NCBI GenBank assembly: GCA_027045875.1
Contig: JALUAG010000039.1
Location: 1 to 58,590, forward strand
Direction of reading: 5' to 3'
DNA: 58,590 nt
DNA from: Alphaproteobacteria bacterium
Lineage (GTDB): Bacteria > Pseudomonadota > Alphaproteobacteria > Geminicoccales > Geminicoccaceae
The notes below the pieces were generated by a model that was given only the letters and a program-made list of their open reading frames with translations, was not told the DNA's origin and made no database searches. Position 1 is the first letter of the stretch; each line of letters starts with the position of its first letter. Both the position numbers and the translations under genes were made by a program. Positions 28,189 to 39,122 of this stretch are shown here, piece by piece.

Positions 28189-29372
28189 GCCTCCCCCTCC
28201 GCCAGGGCCGCCTCGATGGCCTCGCAGGCGATGTCGATCTCCTCCCGACCGACGACGAGCGGCGGCAGGACGCGCACCACATTGTCCGCCGCCGGCACGG
28301 TGAGCAGCCCCCGCTCGCGCAGGCGGGCGGCGAAGGCGGCGTTCTCCATCGCCGGCCGGATGCCCAGCATGAGCCCGAGGCCACGGACCTCGGTGAGCCG
28401 CTGCGGATAGCGCTCCCGCAGGGCCTCGAGACGCTCGCGCAGATAGCGGCCCCGGTCCCGCACCCTGGCGAGGAAGCCCTCCTCGAGCATCACCTCGAGC
28501 ACCGCATTGGCCACCGCGCAGGCGAGGGGGTTGCCGCCGAAGGTGGAACCGTGGGAGCCCGGCGTCATGCCCGAGGCGGCGCGGGCGGTGGCGAGGCAGG
28601 CGCCGACGGGAAAGCCGCCACCGAGCCCCTTGGCGAGCCCCATGATGTCGGGCGCCACACCGGCCGCCTCGCAGGCGAACAGATGGCCGGTCCGGCCCAT
28701 GCCGCACTGCACCTCGTCGAAGATCAGGAGCAGGTCGTGCTCGTCGCAGAGCTCCCGCAGGCCGCGCAGGCAGTTCGGCGGCACCGGCCGGACACCGCCC
28801 TCGCCCTGGACGGGCTCGATCATGATCGCCGCGGTGCGCTCGGTGACGGCCGCCCGCACCGCCTCGTGATCGCCGAAGGGCACGACGTCGAAGCCGTCGA
28901 GGAGGGGGGCGAAGCCCTCGGTGAGGCGTGGGCTGCCGGCGGCCGAGATGGTGGCGAGCGTGCGGCCGTGGAAGGCGCCCTCGAAGGTGATGATGCGGTT
29001 GCGCTCGGGCTGGCCGCGGTGCCAGTGGAAGCGGCGGGCCATCTTGATGCAGGCCTCGATCGCCTCGGCCCCCGAGTTGCAGACGAACACCGTCTCGGCG
29101 AAGCTGTTGGCGACCAGGGTGTCGGCCAGCGTCTCGAGCTGCGCGATGCGGAACAGGTTGGAGACGTGCCACAGCTTCTCGGCCTGGGCGGTCAGCGCCG
29201 CCACCAGCTTCGGATGGGCGTGACCGAGGGCGGTGACGGCGATGCCGCTCGCGAAATCGAGATAGCGTCGGCCCTCCCGGTCCCAGAGCCACGGACCGTG
29301 ACCGCGCTCGAAGACGATGTCGATCCGCCGGTAGACGGGCAGCAGGGTCGGGAAGGAGGCGTTTCGTGTCAT
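28185..29372 (-). CDS. argD: Acetylornithine aminotransferase
   Basis: 395 residues, class III PLP aminotransferase: [48 protein letters not shown], and the PLP lysine in [14 protein letters not shown]. In arginine synthesis it makes N-acetylornithine from N-acetylglutamate semialdehyde with glutamate; in many bacteria it also serves lysine synthesis as succinyl-diaminopimelate aminotransferase. Placement directly before argF fixes the role. Confidence 0.95.
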   Translation of the reverse strand: MTRNASFPTLLPVYRRIDIVFERGHGPWLWDREGRRYLDFASGIAVTALGHAHPKLVAALTAQAEKLWHVSNLFRIAQLETLADTLVANSFAETVFVCNSGAEAIEACIKMARRFHWHRGQPERNRIITFEGAFHGRTLATISAAGSPRLTEGFAPLLDGFDVVPFGDHEAVRAAVTERTAAIMIEPVQGEGGVRPVPPNCLRGLRELCDEHDLLLIFDEVQCGMGRTGHLFACEAAGVAPDIMGLAKGLGGGFPVGACLATARAASGMTPGSHGSTFGGNPLACAVANAVLEVMLEEGFLARVRDRGRYLRERLEALRERYPQRLTEVRGLGLMLGIRPAMENAAFAARLRERGLLTVPAADNVVRVLPPLVVGREEIDIACEAIEAALAEGEA

Positions 29373-29435
29373 CTCGATCTTGACCGCAGGGCGAAGGTTG
29401 CGAAGGGCGCGGGCCTCCCGGACGCCGACGGGCTC

Positions 29436-30302
29436 TCAGGCCTTGAGCTTGTAGCCGATGCGGATGAGGTGGAGGCAGACAAGCCAGAGAGCGAGGTTGA
29501 CGAGCGCCAGGAAGAGAACACCGATCCAGATGGCACCGTCCGCGTGACCCGTCAACGCATAGCGGAAGCCGTCGATCATGTAAAAGAACGGATTGCCCAG
29601 GGCCAGCATGTGGGCGGGTTCGGGCAGCCGTTCGATGGAGTAGAAGGTGCCCGAGAGGAAGGACAGGGGTGTCACCACGAAGTTGGTGATCGCCGCCACC
29701 TGGTCGAACTTCTCCGCCCACAGCCCGGCCAGCACGCCGAGGGCGGCGAGCATCATGGAGGCCGAAAGCAGATAGTAGACGGCCAGGAGCGGCGCGTGGA
29801 TGCCGAGGGGCACGAAGGGCAGCATGGCGAGCCCGACGGCGAGACCCACGACGATGCCGCGGGTGATGCCGCCGCCCACGAGCCCGAGCAGCAGCTCCCC
29901 CGGGGACAGGGGGGGCATCAGATAGTCGACGATGTTGCCCTGGATCTTGGCGATGATGAGCGAGGAGGAGGTGTTGGCGAAGGCGTTCTGGACCACCGAC
30001 ATCATGATCAGCCCGGGGGCCAGGAACTCGAGGAAGGGCAGATCGCCCACCGTGCGGCCGCCACGGCCGAGGGCGAGCGCGAAGACGGCGAGGAACAGGA
30101 GCGTGGTCACCACGGGGGCGAGGACCGCCTGCGTGACCACCTTGAAGAAGCGGCGCACCTCCTTGAGATAGAGGGTCCGGAGGCCGATCCAGTTGTAGTC
30201 GCCCCAGGTGTCGAAGGTGCGGGCGGCGGTGGCGAAGGCGCGGTAGCGGAGATCCTCCTCCGCGCCGGCGGTACCCTCGCGGCCCCGTGATCCCCTGGTC
30301 AT
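29436..30302 (-). CDS. ABC-2 type transporter permease
   Basis: 288 residues with six hydrophobic helices, the first at about 55-80 ([22 protein letters not shown]), and the ABC-2 core [35 protein letters not shown] and [38 protein letters not shown]. Export permeases of this group work with a separate ATPase, but none lies next to it in this window. The ATG at 30302 is used; a GTG at 30314 is also possible, and neither has a strong ribosome site. Confidence 0.85.
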   Translation of the reverse strand: MTRGSRGREGTAGAEEDLRYRAFATAARTFDTWGDYNWIGLRTLYLKEVRRFFKVVTQAVLAPVVTTLLFLAVFALALGRGGRTVGDLPFLEFLAPGLIMMSVVQNAFANTSSSLIIAKIQGNIVDYLMPPLSPGELLLGLVGGGITRGIVVGLAVGLAMLPFVPLGIHAPLLAVYYLLSASMMLAALGVLAGLWAEKFDQVAAITNFVVTPLSFLSGTFYSIERLPEPAHMLALGNPFFYMIDGFRYALTGHADGAIWIGVLFLALVNLALWLVCLHLIRIGYKLKA

Positions 30303-30320
30303 GGGTTCCCGCACGACGGC

Positions 30321-33300
30321 TCAGAAATCATAGCGCCATTCGAGCTCGACGCCGCCGCCCGTGCCGTCGATCACCGAATTGACCTTGACGCCGGCGCCGA
30401 GATCGACCTCGGCCCGGACCGTCGTTTCGCCGCTGCGCACGCTCTGCTCCACCTCCACGTAGACCTCCTCGGTGAGGTACTTGCCCGCCGCGACGTAGCT
30501 GTCGGGGGGGGCGGCCCCACCGCCGTTGGCGCGGCCCGCATCCTGGCGGCCGCCCGAGATGCGCAGGGTGTCGAGGGTGGTGAGATCCCGGAGCTCGCCC
30601 AGCACGTCGAGACCGCCCCCCTCCATCTCGGCCAGGATCGTCGCCACCTGCAGCGCCTGCAGGGGTTCCAGCCGGCCGGCGTCCTCGTCGAACAGCAGGC
30701 GGGCGACCACCTCGTCCCGCGGCAGGGGCGGCTCGCTCTCGAGCAACAGCGACGGTTCGGAGAGGGGCCCGGTGATGTGGAACAGGGCGGTGAGATCGGC
30801 GGTCTCGGCTTCGGCGACGAGTTCGATCCGCGGATCGGGAGGCACGGAACCGGAGAACAGGATGCGTCCCTGGCGAAGGCGGAAGCGGCGGCCGAGGAGG
30901 TCGAGCACGGCGCGCCTGGCCTCGATGTCGCCGACCACCGCCACCGCCGGCACCACGCCCGAAACCCGGAGCGCACCGGACCACTCGCTGTCCAGACCGC
31001 CGCCGCGGGCGAACAGGCGCCCCGGAACCTCGACCCGGACCGCGACCTCGAGCGGGAAGGCGGGGGACGCCTCCTCCCGCGGCCGGGGATCGGGAGGCAC
31101 GATGCGCCCGTTGCCGACCTCCACCACCTCGATTTCCGGGATCGTCGCCGAGGTGCGTGCGAGAACCCGGATCTCTCCCCGTCCGAGCACCATCCGGCCG
31201 GCGAGCCGGGCCCGTTCGAGATCGCCTTCGAGACGCAGATCGGCGTCGCCGGCGAGGGTGGCGAGGGGCGTGTTCCAGAACAGGAGCCCGCGCGCCTCGA
31301 GGTCGAGGGCATAGGTGATCGCGCGCGGATCGGCGAAGCGGAGCTCGCCCGCGAGCTCGACCCTGCCCTTGCGCGGATCGCGTGCCTCGAAGCGGGCGAT
31401 GCGCAGACGATCGCCCTCGGCCCGGACATCCGCCCGGATGTCCCGCAGCACCGCGCCGCTGACCCCGTCCTCCACCCGGCCGTCGACGACGCGCAGGGCG
31501 CCGTCGAGCCGCGGGGCCGCAAGGGTGCCCGAGAGCCGCAGCTCGGCTTCCGCCCGCCCCGTCACATACTGATCGCGCAGGCCCAGAAGGGCGGTCACCA
31601 GGGCGAGTTCGGCGCGGGCGTCGAGACGGCCCTCGACGGGTGTATCCGGCGGCAGCGACAGGAGGGCCGTGGGATCCGCTCCGGCGAAGGGGATGCGAAG
31701 CTCGGCCCGGCTCGGTCGCGGGTCGTCGCCGCGCGTCTCGAGCGCCGCCTCGAGGCGCCCGTTCTCGAGCAGAAGCGCGAGCGCGAGATCGACCGGCCGG
31801 TAGTCGACGCCGAGCAGATCCAGGGCGTGGAAGCTCTCCACCCGTGCCTCGAGACGCGCCCGCGGCGATCCGCGACCGAGATCCAGATCGAGATCGAAGG
31901 CGAGGCTTCCGCGCATCGGTACCTCGGCGAAGCGGCCGAGGAGCGCGAGGGGCAGGTCGCTGCCGGTGAGCCGCGCCTTGCGGTAGGTGCCGTCGGTCTC
32001 GAGATCGCCGCGGATGGTCCCCCGGCCGACGAACAGATCGAGCCGGTCGATCGCCAGCACGCCCTTTTCGAGCACCGCCTTGGCCGGCGTGCGCAGCCTC
32101 ACCCGCTCGCCGGCGAGCCGTCCCTCGAGGGCGGTGAGCGTCAGCTCCTGGCGCGTGCCGGCCAGTGCCAGCCGGGCCTCGGCGGCGAGATCGAAGGGAT
32201 CGCCGGCGCTGCCGGCGGCGTCCACCGACAGCGCGAGATCGCCGAGCGGCCCCGAGAATCGGAGCGTCCCGGCCTCCACCAGGACGTCGGGGCGCTGCAG
32301 TCCCTCGATCCGCAGGGTGCCGGTGAGCGAGGGGGCCCCGTAGAGATCGGTGCCCGCGGCCTCGAGCGAGAGCCCGCGCAGATCGCCGTACGGCGATCCG
32401 AGGTCGCGGGCGCTGACCTCGAGCTTCGCGTTCTGGACGCCGTCCCGCCGATCGAGGCGCAGGGTGAGGTCGAGCGCACCCGCGAGCTCCTGACGATGCC
32501 AGGGCGCGAGTGCCGCGAGGTCACGGGCCGAAAGCGCGATCTCGCCCTGCGCCAGCCGCCCGTCGAGATCGAGAACGAGATCGAGGCTGCCTGTGCTCTC
32601 CGGACCCTCGAGGGTGGCCTCGCGCAGGCGGAGACGGGCGTCCCGGAGCGCGTACCGCCCCGCGAGCGTCATGCGTTGTCCCTCGAGCTCCGCTTCCGCC
32701 CGCAGCTCCCCCTCGGGCCCGCGCAGGAGCCCGTCGGCGCGTGCATCGACGCGCAGCGCATCGAGCCGGTAGCCCGCGACGGCGAACGGGGCGAGCCGCA
32801 GCTCGGCATCGGCGGCGGGATCGCCGAGGGAGCCGCCGAGCGTCACCGTCGCGCGGCCGCCGCCGGCGATCTCCTGTCCGAGGAGCGCGGCGAGGGGCGC
32901 GAGATCCGGAAGCTCGACCAGGAACGTGCCCGCGAGCCGCCGTTCGGGACCCTCGATCCCCGCCTCGCCCGTGAGCCGCAAGGCACGGGCCGCGAGATCG
33001 ACGGCATCGAGACGGTAGATCCCTCCCGGTCGCATCGCGAGCCGCGCTTGGAGACGCGGCGAGGGGCCGACCAGCGGATCGACACCGCCGGGCAGGCCGC
33101 CGAGCCCGGCGGCGGTGACGACGAGATCGCCGTCGGCGCTCTCGAAGGCCTCGGCCAGGGTGAGATCGAGGGCGAGATCGACCCTGCCGGCGAGCGCCGC
33201 CAGCGCGCGGTCGGCGGGCGCGGCCAGCGCGGCCAGTGCCCCGGGGTCCTCGGTGCGCCCGCTGAACGCGAGCCGCCCCTCGCCGGCCATGGGATCGAGG

Positions 33301-34739
33301 GTGCCCTGTCCCCGCAGCGTCAGGGCGGGCGCGTCGAGGTCGAGGGCGGCGATCTCGATGGCGCCGCCGCGCCGCCAGCGGCCGGTGAAACGGGCGGCGA
33401 GCTCGCGCAGGGCATCGAGCGATACCCCGTTGCGGGCGAGCCCGCGCAGGCCGACCCGTCCCTCCGCGGCCAGCCCGGCGAACGGGCGATCGAGCGGCGC
33501 CAGGGGTTCCAGGGTCACGCTGCCGTCCAGCACCGCGGCCTCGAACCCTTCGTAGCGCAGGTCCCGCCCGTCGATCTCCAGCTCCACCGCCGGCATCCCG
33601 CCCCCGGGTCGCGGGCGTGCCGTCAGGGCGAGGCTGCCGCCGGGATCGCCGCCCAGCAGCGCCGAGGCCCTCGCGAGGTCGGCGATGCGGGCCGTCACCT
33701 CGCCCTCGATGCGGTTGTCGGCGAGGTCCAGCGCCCCCCGGCCGTCGAGCAGCAGGAAACCGCTGTCGAGCGCCAGCCGCGGCAACGCGATCCGGGTCTC
33801 GGTCTCGCGCACGAGCTCGAAGGCGACGGTCGTGCTGTCACCGACGAGGGCGGCCCAGTCGGGCGGCAGCACGCCCGGCGCGGGCCGGAAACGGCCGTCG
33901 AGCAGAAGACGCAGGGTATCGCCCCGGGCGAGGGTGAACTCGGCCTCCAGCCGGGCGAGGTTCTCGGCCGTCAGATCGAGCGTCGCCGAAAAGTCGTCGA
34001 AGGGGCCGCGTCCGGCGAAGCCGAGGGATACGGGACCGGTCTCCGGTCGTCCGAGCAGCGCGCCCAGCAGCCTGCCGTCGTCGCTCGCCCGCACATCGAG
34101 GGTCAGGGTGCCGCCTTCGAGATCGAGGGCGGCATCGAGCGCCGCCTCCGTCCCCTCGCGGTCGGTGCGACGCAGCGCCAGCTCGGCCTCGAGCGCACTC
34201 CCCCCGGCGTCGGTGCGAAGCGAGCCGCGCAGGTCGAAACGGGCCTCCTCGCCGAGGACCGCGGGGCCGAGCTCGATGGTGGTCACGTAGAGGCGGTCGA
34301 TGGTGACGGGCGGCAGGCGTTCGGGAAACGCCGGCAGCGAGGGGAGCCCGGTCGAGGAAGGCGCCTCGTCGGGATCCGGCAGCCTCGAAAGTGCCACCCG
34401 CTCGGCGCCGAGGCGGGTCGCCCGCAGCCGTCCGGCCATGAGATCGCCCGGCGCGAGTTCCAGGGCCGCCTCCTCGACCCGCAGCCATTCCCCCTCCTCG
34501 TCGGCGAGGGAGATGCGGCCCACGCGGACCTCGAAGGGGAGGAATCCCCGGAGTCCGGAGATCTGGGTGCGGTTGGGCGGTTCGCTCAGGCTGTCCGCGA
34601 GGGCGCGCGCCAGCTGATCCTTGGCGATCGGCGTCTGGGCGTAGGCGAAGGCGACGCCGAGCAGCAGCAGCAGACCGCCGAGGCTCCAGAGCAGGAGGCG
34701 CCCGATCCGGCGGAGGAGGCGATGCTGCCCCGACTGCAA
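30321..34739 (-). CDS. tamB: Translocation and assembly module protein TamB
   Basis: 1472 residues. One N-terminal helix (residues about 14-33, [20 protein letters not shown]) anchors it in the inner membrane, followed by over 1400 residues of repetitive AsmA/TamB-type beta-strand sequence that forms a long lipid-conducting groove across the periplasm, and the C-terminal TamB domain ending in [10 protein letters not shown], where a final aromatic is typical. It pairs with TamA in outer-membrane assembly and phospholipid transport. The start is TTG at 34739, with GGGGAG 6-7 bases upstream, 23 bases after the tamA stop. Confidence 0.93.
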   Translation of the reverse strand: MQSGQHRLLRRIGRLLLWSLGGLLLLLGVAFAYAQTPIAKDQLARALADSLSEPPNRTQISGLRGFLPFEVRVGRISLADEEGEWLRVEEAALELAPGDLMAGRLRATRLGAERVALSRLPDPDEAPSSTGLPSLPAFPERLPPVTIDRLYVTTIELGPAVLGEEARFDLRGSLRTDAGGSALEAELALRRTDREGTEAALDAALDLEGGTLTLDVRASDDGRLLGALLGRPETGPVSLGFAGRGPFDDFSATLDLTAENLARLEAEFTLARGDTLRLLLDGRFRPAPGVLPPDWAALVGDSTTVAFELVRETETRIALPRLALDSGFLLLDGRGALDLADNRIEGEVTARIADLARASALLGGDPGGSLALTARPRPGGGMPAVELEIDGRDLRYEGFEAAVLDGSVTLEPLAPLDRPFAGLAAEGRVGLRGLARNGVSLDALRELAARFTGRWRRGGAIEIAALDLDAPALTLRGQGTLDPMAGEGRLAFSGRTEDPGALAALAAPADRALAALAGRVDLALDLTLAEAFESADGDLVVTAAGLGGLPGGVDPLVGPSPRLQARLAMRPGGIYRLDAVDLAARALRLTGEAGIEGPERRLAGTFLVELPDLAPLAALLGQEIAGGGRATVTLGGSLGDPAADAELRLAPFAVAGYRLDALRVDARADGLLRGPEGELRAEAELEGQRMTLAGRYALRDARLRLREATLEGPESTGSLDLVLDLDGRLAQGEIALSARDLAALAPWHRQELAGALDLTLRLDRRDGVQNAKLEVSARDLGSPYGDLRGLSLEAAGTDLYGAPSLTGTLRIEGLQRPDVLVEAGTLRFSGPLGDLALSVDAAGSAGDPFDLAAEARLALAGTRQELTLTALEGRLAGERVRLRTPAKAVLEKGVLAIDRLDLFVGRGTIRGDLETDGTYRKARLTGSDLPLALLGRFAEVPMRGSLAFDLDLDLGRGSPRARLEARVESFHALDLLGVDYRPVDLALALLLENGRLEAALETRGDDPRPSRAELRIPFAGADPTALLSLPPDTPVEGRLDARAELALVTALLGLRDQYVTGRAEAELRLSGTLAAPRLDGALRVVDGRVEDGVSGAVLRDIRADVRAEGDRLRIARFEARDPRKGRVELAGELRFADPRAITYALDLEARGLLFWNTPLATLAGDADLRLEGDLERARLAGRMVLGRGEIRVLARTSATIPEIEVVEVGNGRIVPPDPRPREEASPAFPLEVAVRVEVPGRLFARGGGLDSEWSGALRVSGVVPAVAVVGDIEARRAVLDLLGRRFRLRQGRILFSGSVPPDPRIELVAEAETADLTALFHITGPLSEPSLLLESEPPLPRDEVVARLLFDEDAGRLEPLQALQVATILAEMEGGGLDVLGELRDLTTLDTLRISGGRQDAGRANGGGAAPPDSYVAAGKYLTEEVYVEVEQSVRSGETTVRAEVDLGAGVKVNSVIDGTGGGVELEWRYDF

Positions 34740-34762
34740 CGTTGTCTCCCCTGTCTCCTGCC

Positions 34763-36664
34763 TCAGAACGCCTGCCCGAGGCTGATATAGAGCTCGAAGG
34801 GTTCGTCGACATCCTCGTTGCGCCTCAGCGGACGGGCGACATCCAGGCGCAACGGGCCGACGGGGGTAGCATAGCGGATGCCGAGCCCGGCGCCAAAGCG
34901 CGGCGTCTCCTCCCGGAGGTCGGGGATCATCGCCGTGAAGGCGCTGCCCCCGTCGAGAAAGGCCACGAACCCGAGCTTCTCGAAGGGGCGCAGCCGCAGC
35001 TCGACGCTGCCCTCGACCAGCGAGCGGCCGCCCAGGGGGTCGTCGGCGGCGTCGAGCGGTCCCGCCATCTGGAAAGGGATACCGCGGATCGAGCCGCCAC
35101 CGCCGGCGTAGAAGCGCACGTCTGCGGGTATGTCGACGCGGTCCACGCCGAGAATGGTGCCCAGTGCGCCACGCAGTGCCAGCACCGTTCGCGGCTGCCG
35201 CTGGAGCCTGACATAGAGGGTCTGGCTCAGCTTGGTCCGCAGGAACCGGGTGTCGGCATCGTCGGTGTCCTGGAAGGCCTCGGCGACCAGCACCACCCGG
35301 GTGCCCTCGGTCGGGTCGAAGGGATTGTCGCGGCCGTCGTAGACGGCGCTCACGGGCAGCGAGAGGAGACGGAAGCGTTCGTTGCGGCCTGCGGTCGCGA
35401 GGGTCTTGTCGCGGATGTCGGCACGGCGGAGGCGGACGCCGTAACCGACTTTCAGCCGTGTGCCGATCTCGCGCTCGATGGCGCCGGCGAGGGCCACCGA
35501 GCGGCTGTCGAAGGCGTCCGAACGCTCGTCCGCGTATTCGGCCGAGGTGACGAGATCCTGGGCAGGGCGCAGGAACTCCGGGATGCGGAGCTGGACGCTG
35601 CCGGAAACGAGACCGCGGCTGCCGCGTCCCTCGATGCGCAGGCTCTCGCCACCGCCGAACAGGTTGCGGTGCTGGAAGAACAGCCGTCCTCCCGGTCCCC
35701 GGTCGCTGTGCACGCCGACCGCGCCGCCGATGCTGCGGGGCTTGCGGGGCGTGAGTTCGAAGGTGACGGGAATGGTGCCGGCGGCGTCCGGCTCGGTGGC
35801 GATGCGGGCCCGCACGGCGCTGAACAGACCGCTCGAGACGAGGAGGCTGCGCGCGCGGGCGACCCGGTGCGGATCGAAGCGGTCGCCGGGCGCGAAGCGG
35901 ATGCGCCGCTGGAGGAAGCGCTCGTCGATATCTCCGGCCCCCTCGAAGCGGACCGGGCCGAAGGCGAATACGGGACCGGGGGTGAGGGCGAGCTCCACCT
36001 CGACGAGGCGTGTGGCGTGATCGACCACGACCCGGCGCTTGCCGAGCGCCGCCATGGCGTGCCCCGCGCGGCGGGCGGTGCGCAGGAGCTGCGCTTCGGC
36101 GGCCAGGATCCGCTCGGCCAGTGCCGGCTCGCCGTCCTTGAGGCCGAGCCGTCCGGGCGAGGGCGGGCGGAAGCCGTGAGCCGGCCCGAGCAGGGTGATC
36201 CGACGCCTGCCGAACCGGTAGAGCGGCCCCGGCGCCACCTCGAAGACCAGGCGGTAGCGGGGATGCGGCGGGCGGGGCTCCGTCTCCTCATCGCCGATCG
36301 CCGCACCGGGGCCGGGAGACGGCACCGCCTTCTCCTCCTCGAGACGGACGGCGACGCGGCCGTCGTAGTACCCCCGGGCACGGAGGGCCGCCCGCAGCCG
36401 CTCGAGGTCTCTCTGGCCCTGCCGCAGCAGGACGACGCGGTTGGGCGGCGCGGGCAGATCGGCGCGTGCCGTCTCCAGCACCTCGCGCAACCGGCCCGCG
36501 AGTTCGGCGGAAAGGCCCTCGCCGGTGAGCTGGACGCGGTAGCCGATGCCCGGCGGGCCACCGGTCGGCGCCGGGCCGAACGGGGTCGGGATGGACATCG
36601 TGCGGCCACAGCCGGCGAGCAGGAACAGGAGCAGCAGCAGGAGGCTCGGCGATGGCCGGACCAT
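34763..36664 (-). CDS. tamA: TamA, Omp85-family assembly protein, with a lipobox signal
   Basis: 633 residues: POTRA domains (about 45-290), then a 16-strand Omp85 barrel including YAGGGGSIRGIPFQMAGPLD (the conserved RG loop motif) and ending in GQAF with a terminal Phe. The partner tamB follows directly. The signal peptide ends LLLFLLAGCGRT: Leu16-Ala-Gly-Cys19 is a lipobox, which is not usual for an integral barrel protein. The start ATG at 36664 overlaps the stop of the channel gene (TGATG). A much longer frame to 37594 is a shadow of that gene. Confidence 0.93.
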   Translation of the reverse strand: MVRPSPSLLLLLLFLLAGCGRTMSIPTPFGPAPTGGPPGIGYRVQLTGEGLSAELAGRLREVLETARADLPAPPNRVVLLRQGQRDLERLRAALRARGYYDGRVAVRLEEEKAVPSPGPGAAIGDEETEPRPPHPRYRLVFEVAPGPLYRFGRRRITLLGPAHGFRPPSPGRLGLKDGEPALAERILAAEAQLLRTARRAGHAMAALGKRRVVVDHATRLVEVELALTPGPVFAFGPVRFEGAGDIDERFLQRRIRFAPGDRFDPHRVARARSLLVSSGLFSAVRARIATEPDAAGTIPVTFELTPRKPRSIGGAVGVHSDRGPGGRLFFQHRNLFGGGESLRIEGRGSRGLVSGSVQLRIPEFLRPAQDLVTSAEYADERSDAFDSRSVALAGAIEREIGTRLKVGYGVRLRRADIRDKTLATAGRNERFRLLSLPVSAVYDGRDNPFDPTEGTRVVLVAEAFQDTDDADTRFLRTKLSQTLYVRLQRQPRTVLALRGALGTILGVDRVDIPADVRFYAGGGGSIRGIPFQMAGPLDAADDPLGGRSLVEGSVELRLRPFEKLGFVAFLDGGSAFTAMIPDLREETPRFGAGLGIRYATPVGPLRLDVARPLRRNEDVDEPFELYISLGQAF

Positions 36665-38949
36665 CAACTCTGGGCCGTGCCTTCCGGCGTGCCGCCGTTT
36701 CCGCGCTCGGCCCCGCTGCCGGGACCGTCGACGGTGCGCACATGGAGGGGAGGCGCGCGCCCCTGCTTGTCGACCCCGAAGTATATCGTGCGGTGGGGAA
36801 AGGGGATCTCGATTCCCAGCTCGTCGAAGCGCTTCTTCAACCGTCGCTGGAACTCGCGACCGACCCCCCACTGCTCCCCGGGACGGGTCTTCAGGCGGGC
36901 CTTGACGATCACCGCCGAATCCCCGAACCGGTCGAGACCGGCGATGTCGATCGGTGCCAGCATGAGCCGCCGCCAGGGCCACTCCTTGCGCATGTCCTCG
37001 TCCAGTTCGCGCAGCACCGCCATCACCCGGTCGACGTCCTCCCGGTAGGCGATGCCGATATCCATGACCCAGTAGGCGAAATCCTTGGTCATGTTGGTGA
37101 CGGTGTCGATCGAGCTGTAGGGCACGGTGTGCACGTTGCCGTCGTACCCGCGCAGGGTGATGGTCCGCATGGACATCGCCTCCACCACCCCGGCCTTGCC
37201 GCCGGTGTCGACCACGTCGCCGACCCGGATCGTGTCGCCCAGGAGGATGAACAGGCCGGTGATCAGGTCCTGGACCAGCTTCTGGGAGCCGAAGCCGAGG
37301 GCGAGGCCGACGATGCCGGCGCCCGCGAGCAGCGGTCCCGTCTCGATGCCGAACTGCGCGAGGACCGTCATCAGCGCGACGACGGCGATGAGCACGACCG
37401 CGAAATTGCGGACGATGCTGGCCAGGGTGCGGGCGCGGTTGCCGTAGAGGGGCCGGCCGTCGGCAGTGGTGGCGCGCATGTAATGGGCGGCGACCGCGCT
37501 CACCGCCTCCGCCAGCAGCAGCGCGACCGCGATCACCGCCAGCAGCCGCAGCAGCTGCCCGACGACGGCGCTGCCGGGTCCCGTGAGCAGCCATTCCGTG
37601 AGGCCGAGCCCCCAGGCGTCAAACGCGAGCAGCACGGCGAGAAGGACAATGATGCTCCTCGCGGCCAGATGCAGGAACCGGAGGTAGAGCTCCCTCCGCG
37701 GGCGGGCGGCCCCCGGGGGCGGCTCCTCCGCCGGAGGGCCGACGCGGGCGACGAGCCGGTCGACCGCCAGCCAGGCGAGCCGCGCGAGGACCAGCACGAC
37801 CAGCGTGAGAAAGGTGGCCGAGAGGAAAAAGGGAAGGCCGCCCGGGAGTTCGAGGGCGAAGGCGAAATAGCGGAGAAGGAGCAGCCCGGCCAACAGCAGG
37901 TGCCAGGAACGGGCGATCCGCTGCCAGGGCAGGAAGCCGCCGACGGTCGTCTCGGGTCCGGCGAGACGGGCCTCGAGGGCCTCGGCTACCGGCTCCCGGT
38001 AGCGCCACAGGAGGGCAATCGCCACCACCACGGCCGCCAGGTAAAGCAGGCGCAGGAGGAACCCGTAGACCGTCCAGGGCAGGCCGAGATCCCATGCCGC
38101 CCGGAGCACGACCGTGCCGTAGACGGCGATCACGTTGAGCGCGGTCATCCAATGGGCGAGGCTGCGCGCCGTCGTATCCCCGAACGCCACCAGCCGCCGC
38201 TCCGGCCGATGGGGAGCGAGAACGGCGTCGACCAGCGCCGCGACGCTCCGGCCGATCAGGAGGCCGATCAGGACGTGGCGGGCGACGACCGTCGGCAGCG
38301 GCGTGTCGCTGACCACCAGCACGAACAGATAGGCCCCGAACGTGAACGCCACCACGACAGCGATCCGGCGGGCGAAGACCTGCGCCGCCAGGGTCAGACG
38401 GCGTTTCGCCGGCAGGGCGGCTCCGGGTTCGGGAACGGGCAGGAAGCGCCGCAGCGAGGCACGGACGGCGAGGGCGCAGAGGAGTCCCACGAGGGCAGCG
38501 AGCACGAGCCGTATCAGATGGCCGAGCAGGAGGGCGCGGCGATCCGGATCACCGAGTTCGCGCGTCAGCCAGGCGTAGAGAAAGCCGATCTGCCTGTAGG
38601 AATCGAGGAGTTCTCCGAAGGCGCGGAGGGTGACCGCCACCCGCTCGCGCACCGCCTCCTCGAAGCTGCGGAGCGCCAGCGCCGCCTCCCTTTCGACGGC
38701 GGCCGCCTCCCGTCTCGGCTCGCCGGGCGGCGTCTCCGTCGGGGCGACGGCCTCGAGACGGCGCAGCTTCTCGAGCAGGCGCTCGCGGGCGACCGGGTCC
38801 TCGAGCACGGTGATGAGCTGGCGAAGTGCCGCATCGGCCCGCTCCGAGGCGTCGTCGCCGGCGCCGGCGGTATCGTTCGCCGCCGTGTCCGGCAGCGTCT
38901 GCGCGCCCGGCCCGACCGCGGCGAGCAGGAGCGTAACCAGCAGCAGCAC
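36664..38949 (-). CDS. Large MscS-family mechanosensitive channel
   Basis: 761 residues: a signal-like N-terminus, a helical periplasmic region (30-135), about ten membrane helices and the MscS core with GAGIVGLALGFGSQKLVQDLITGLFILLGDTIRVGDVVD (pore helix and beta domain) and YSSIDTVTNMTKDF near residue 640. Channels of this size release solutes on hypo-osmotic shock. The start is uncertain: the GTG at 38949 has no ribosome site, whereas 11 codons upstream an ATT at 38982 follows GGGGAG and adds a basic leader RERTRR that would complete the signal peptide. Confidence 0.9.
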   Translation of the reverse strand: MLLLVTLLLAAVGPGAQTLPDTAANDTAGAGDDASERADAALRQLITVLEDPVARERLLEKLRRLEAVAPTETPPGEPRREAAAVEREAALALRSFEEAVRERVAVTLRAFGELLDSYRQIGFLYAWLTRELGDPDRRALLLGHLIRLVLAALVGLLCALAVRASLRRFLPVPEPGAALPAKRRLTLAAQVFARRIAVVVAFTFGAYLFVLVVSDTPLPTVVARHVLIGLLIGRSVAALVDAVLAPHRPERRLVAFGDTTARSLAHWMTALNVIAVYGTVVLRAAWDLGLPWTVYGFLLRLLYLAAVVVAIALLWRYREPVAEALEARLAGPETTVGGFLPWQRIARSWHLLLAGLLLLRYFAFALELPGGLPFFLSATFLTLVVLVLARLAWLAVDRLVARVGPPAEEPPPGAARPRRELYLRFLHLAARSIIVLLAVLLAFDAWGLGLTEWLLTGPGSAVVGQLLRLLAVIAVALLLAEAVSAVAAHYMRATTADGRPLYGNRARTLASIVRNFAVVLIAVVALMTVLAQFGIETGPLLAGAGIVGLALGFGSQKLVQDLITGLFILLGDTIRVGDVVDTGGKAGVVEAMSMRTITLRGYDGNVHTVPYSSIDTVTNMTKDFAYWVMDIGIAYREDVDRVMAVLRELDEDMRKEWPWRRLMLAPIDIAGLDRFGDSAVIVKARLKTRPGEQWGVGREFQRRLKKRFDELGIEIPFPHRTIYFGVDKQGRAPPLHVRTVDGPGSGAERGNGGTPEGTAQS

Positions 38950-39122
38950 GGCCGGGAGAATGCGTCGGGTTCGCTCGCGAATGGTTCTGCTCTCCCCGCT
39001 CGGCTCCCGGCCGGCCGGATCCCCCGCCGCTTATGCCGGCGCGGGTCCGGCTGTGCGCAATACGGCATGCGTGACCGCTAGGGATCTACTTCGGGTTCAG
39101 CCGGCGGACAAGCGGCGAAACA

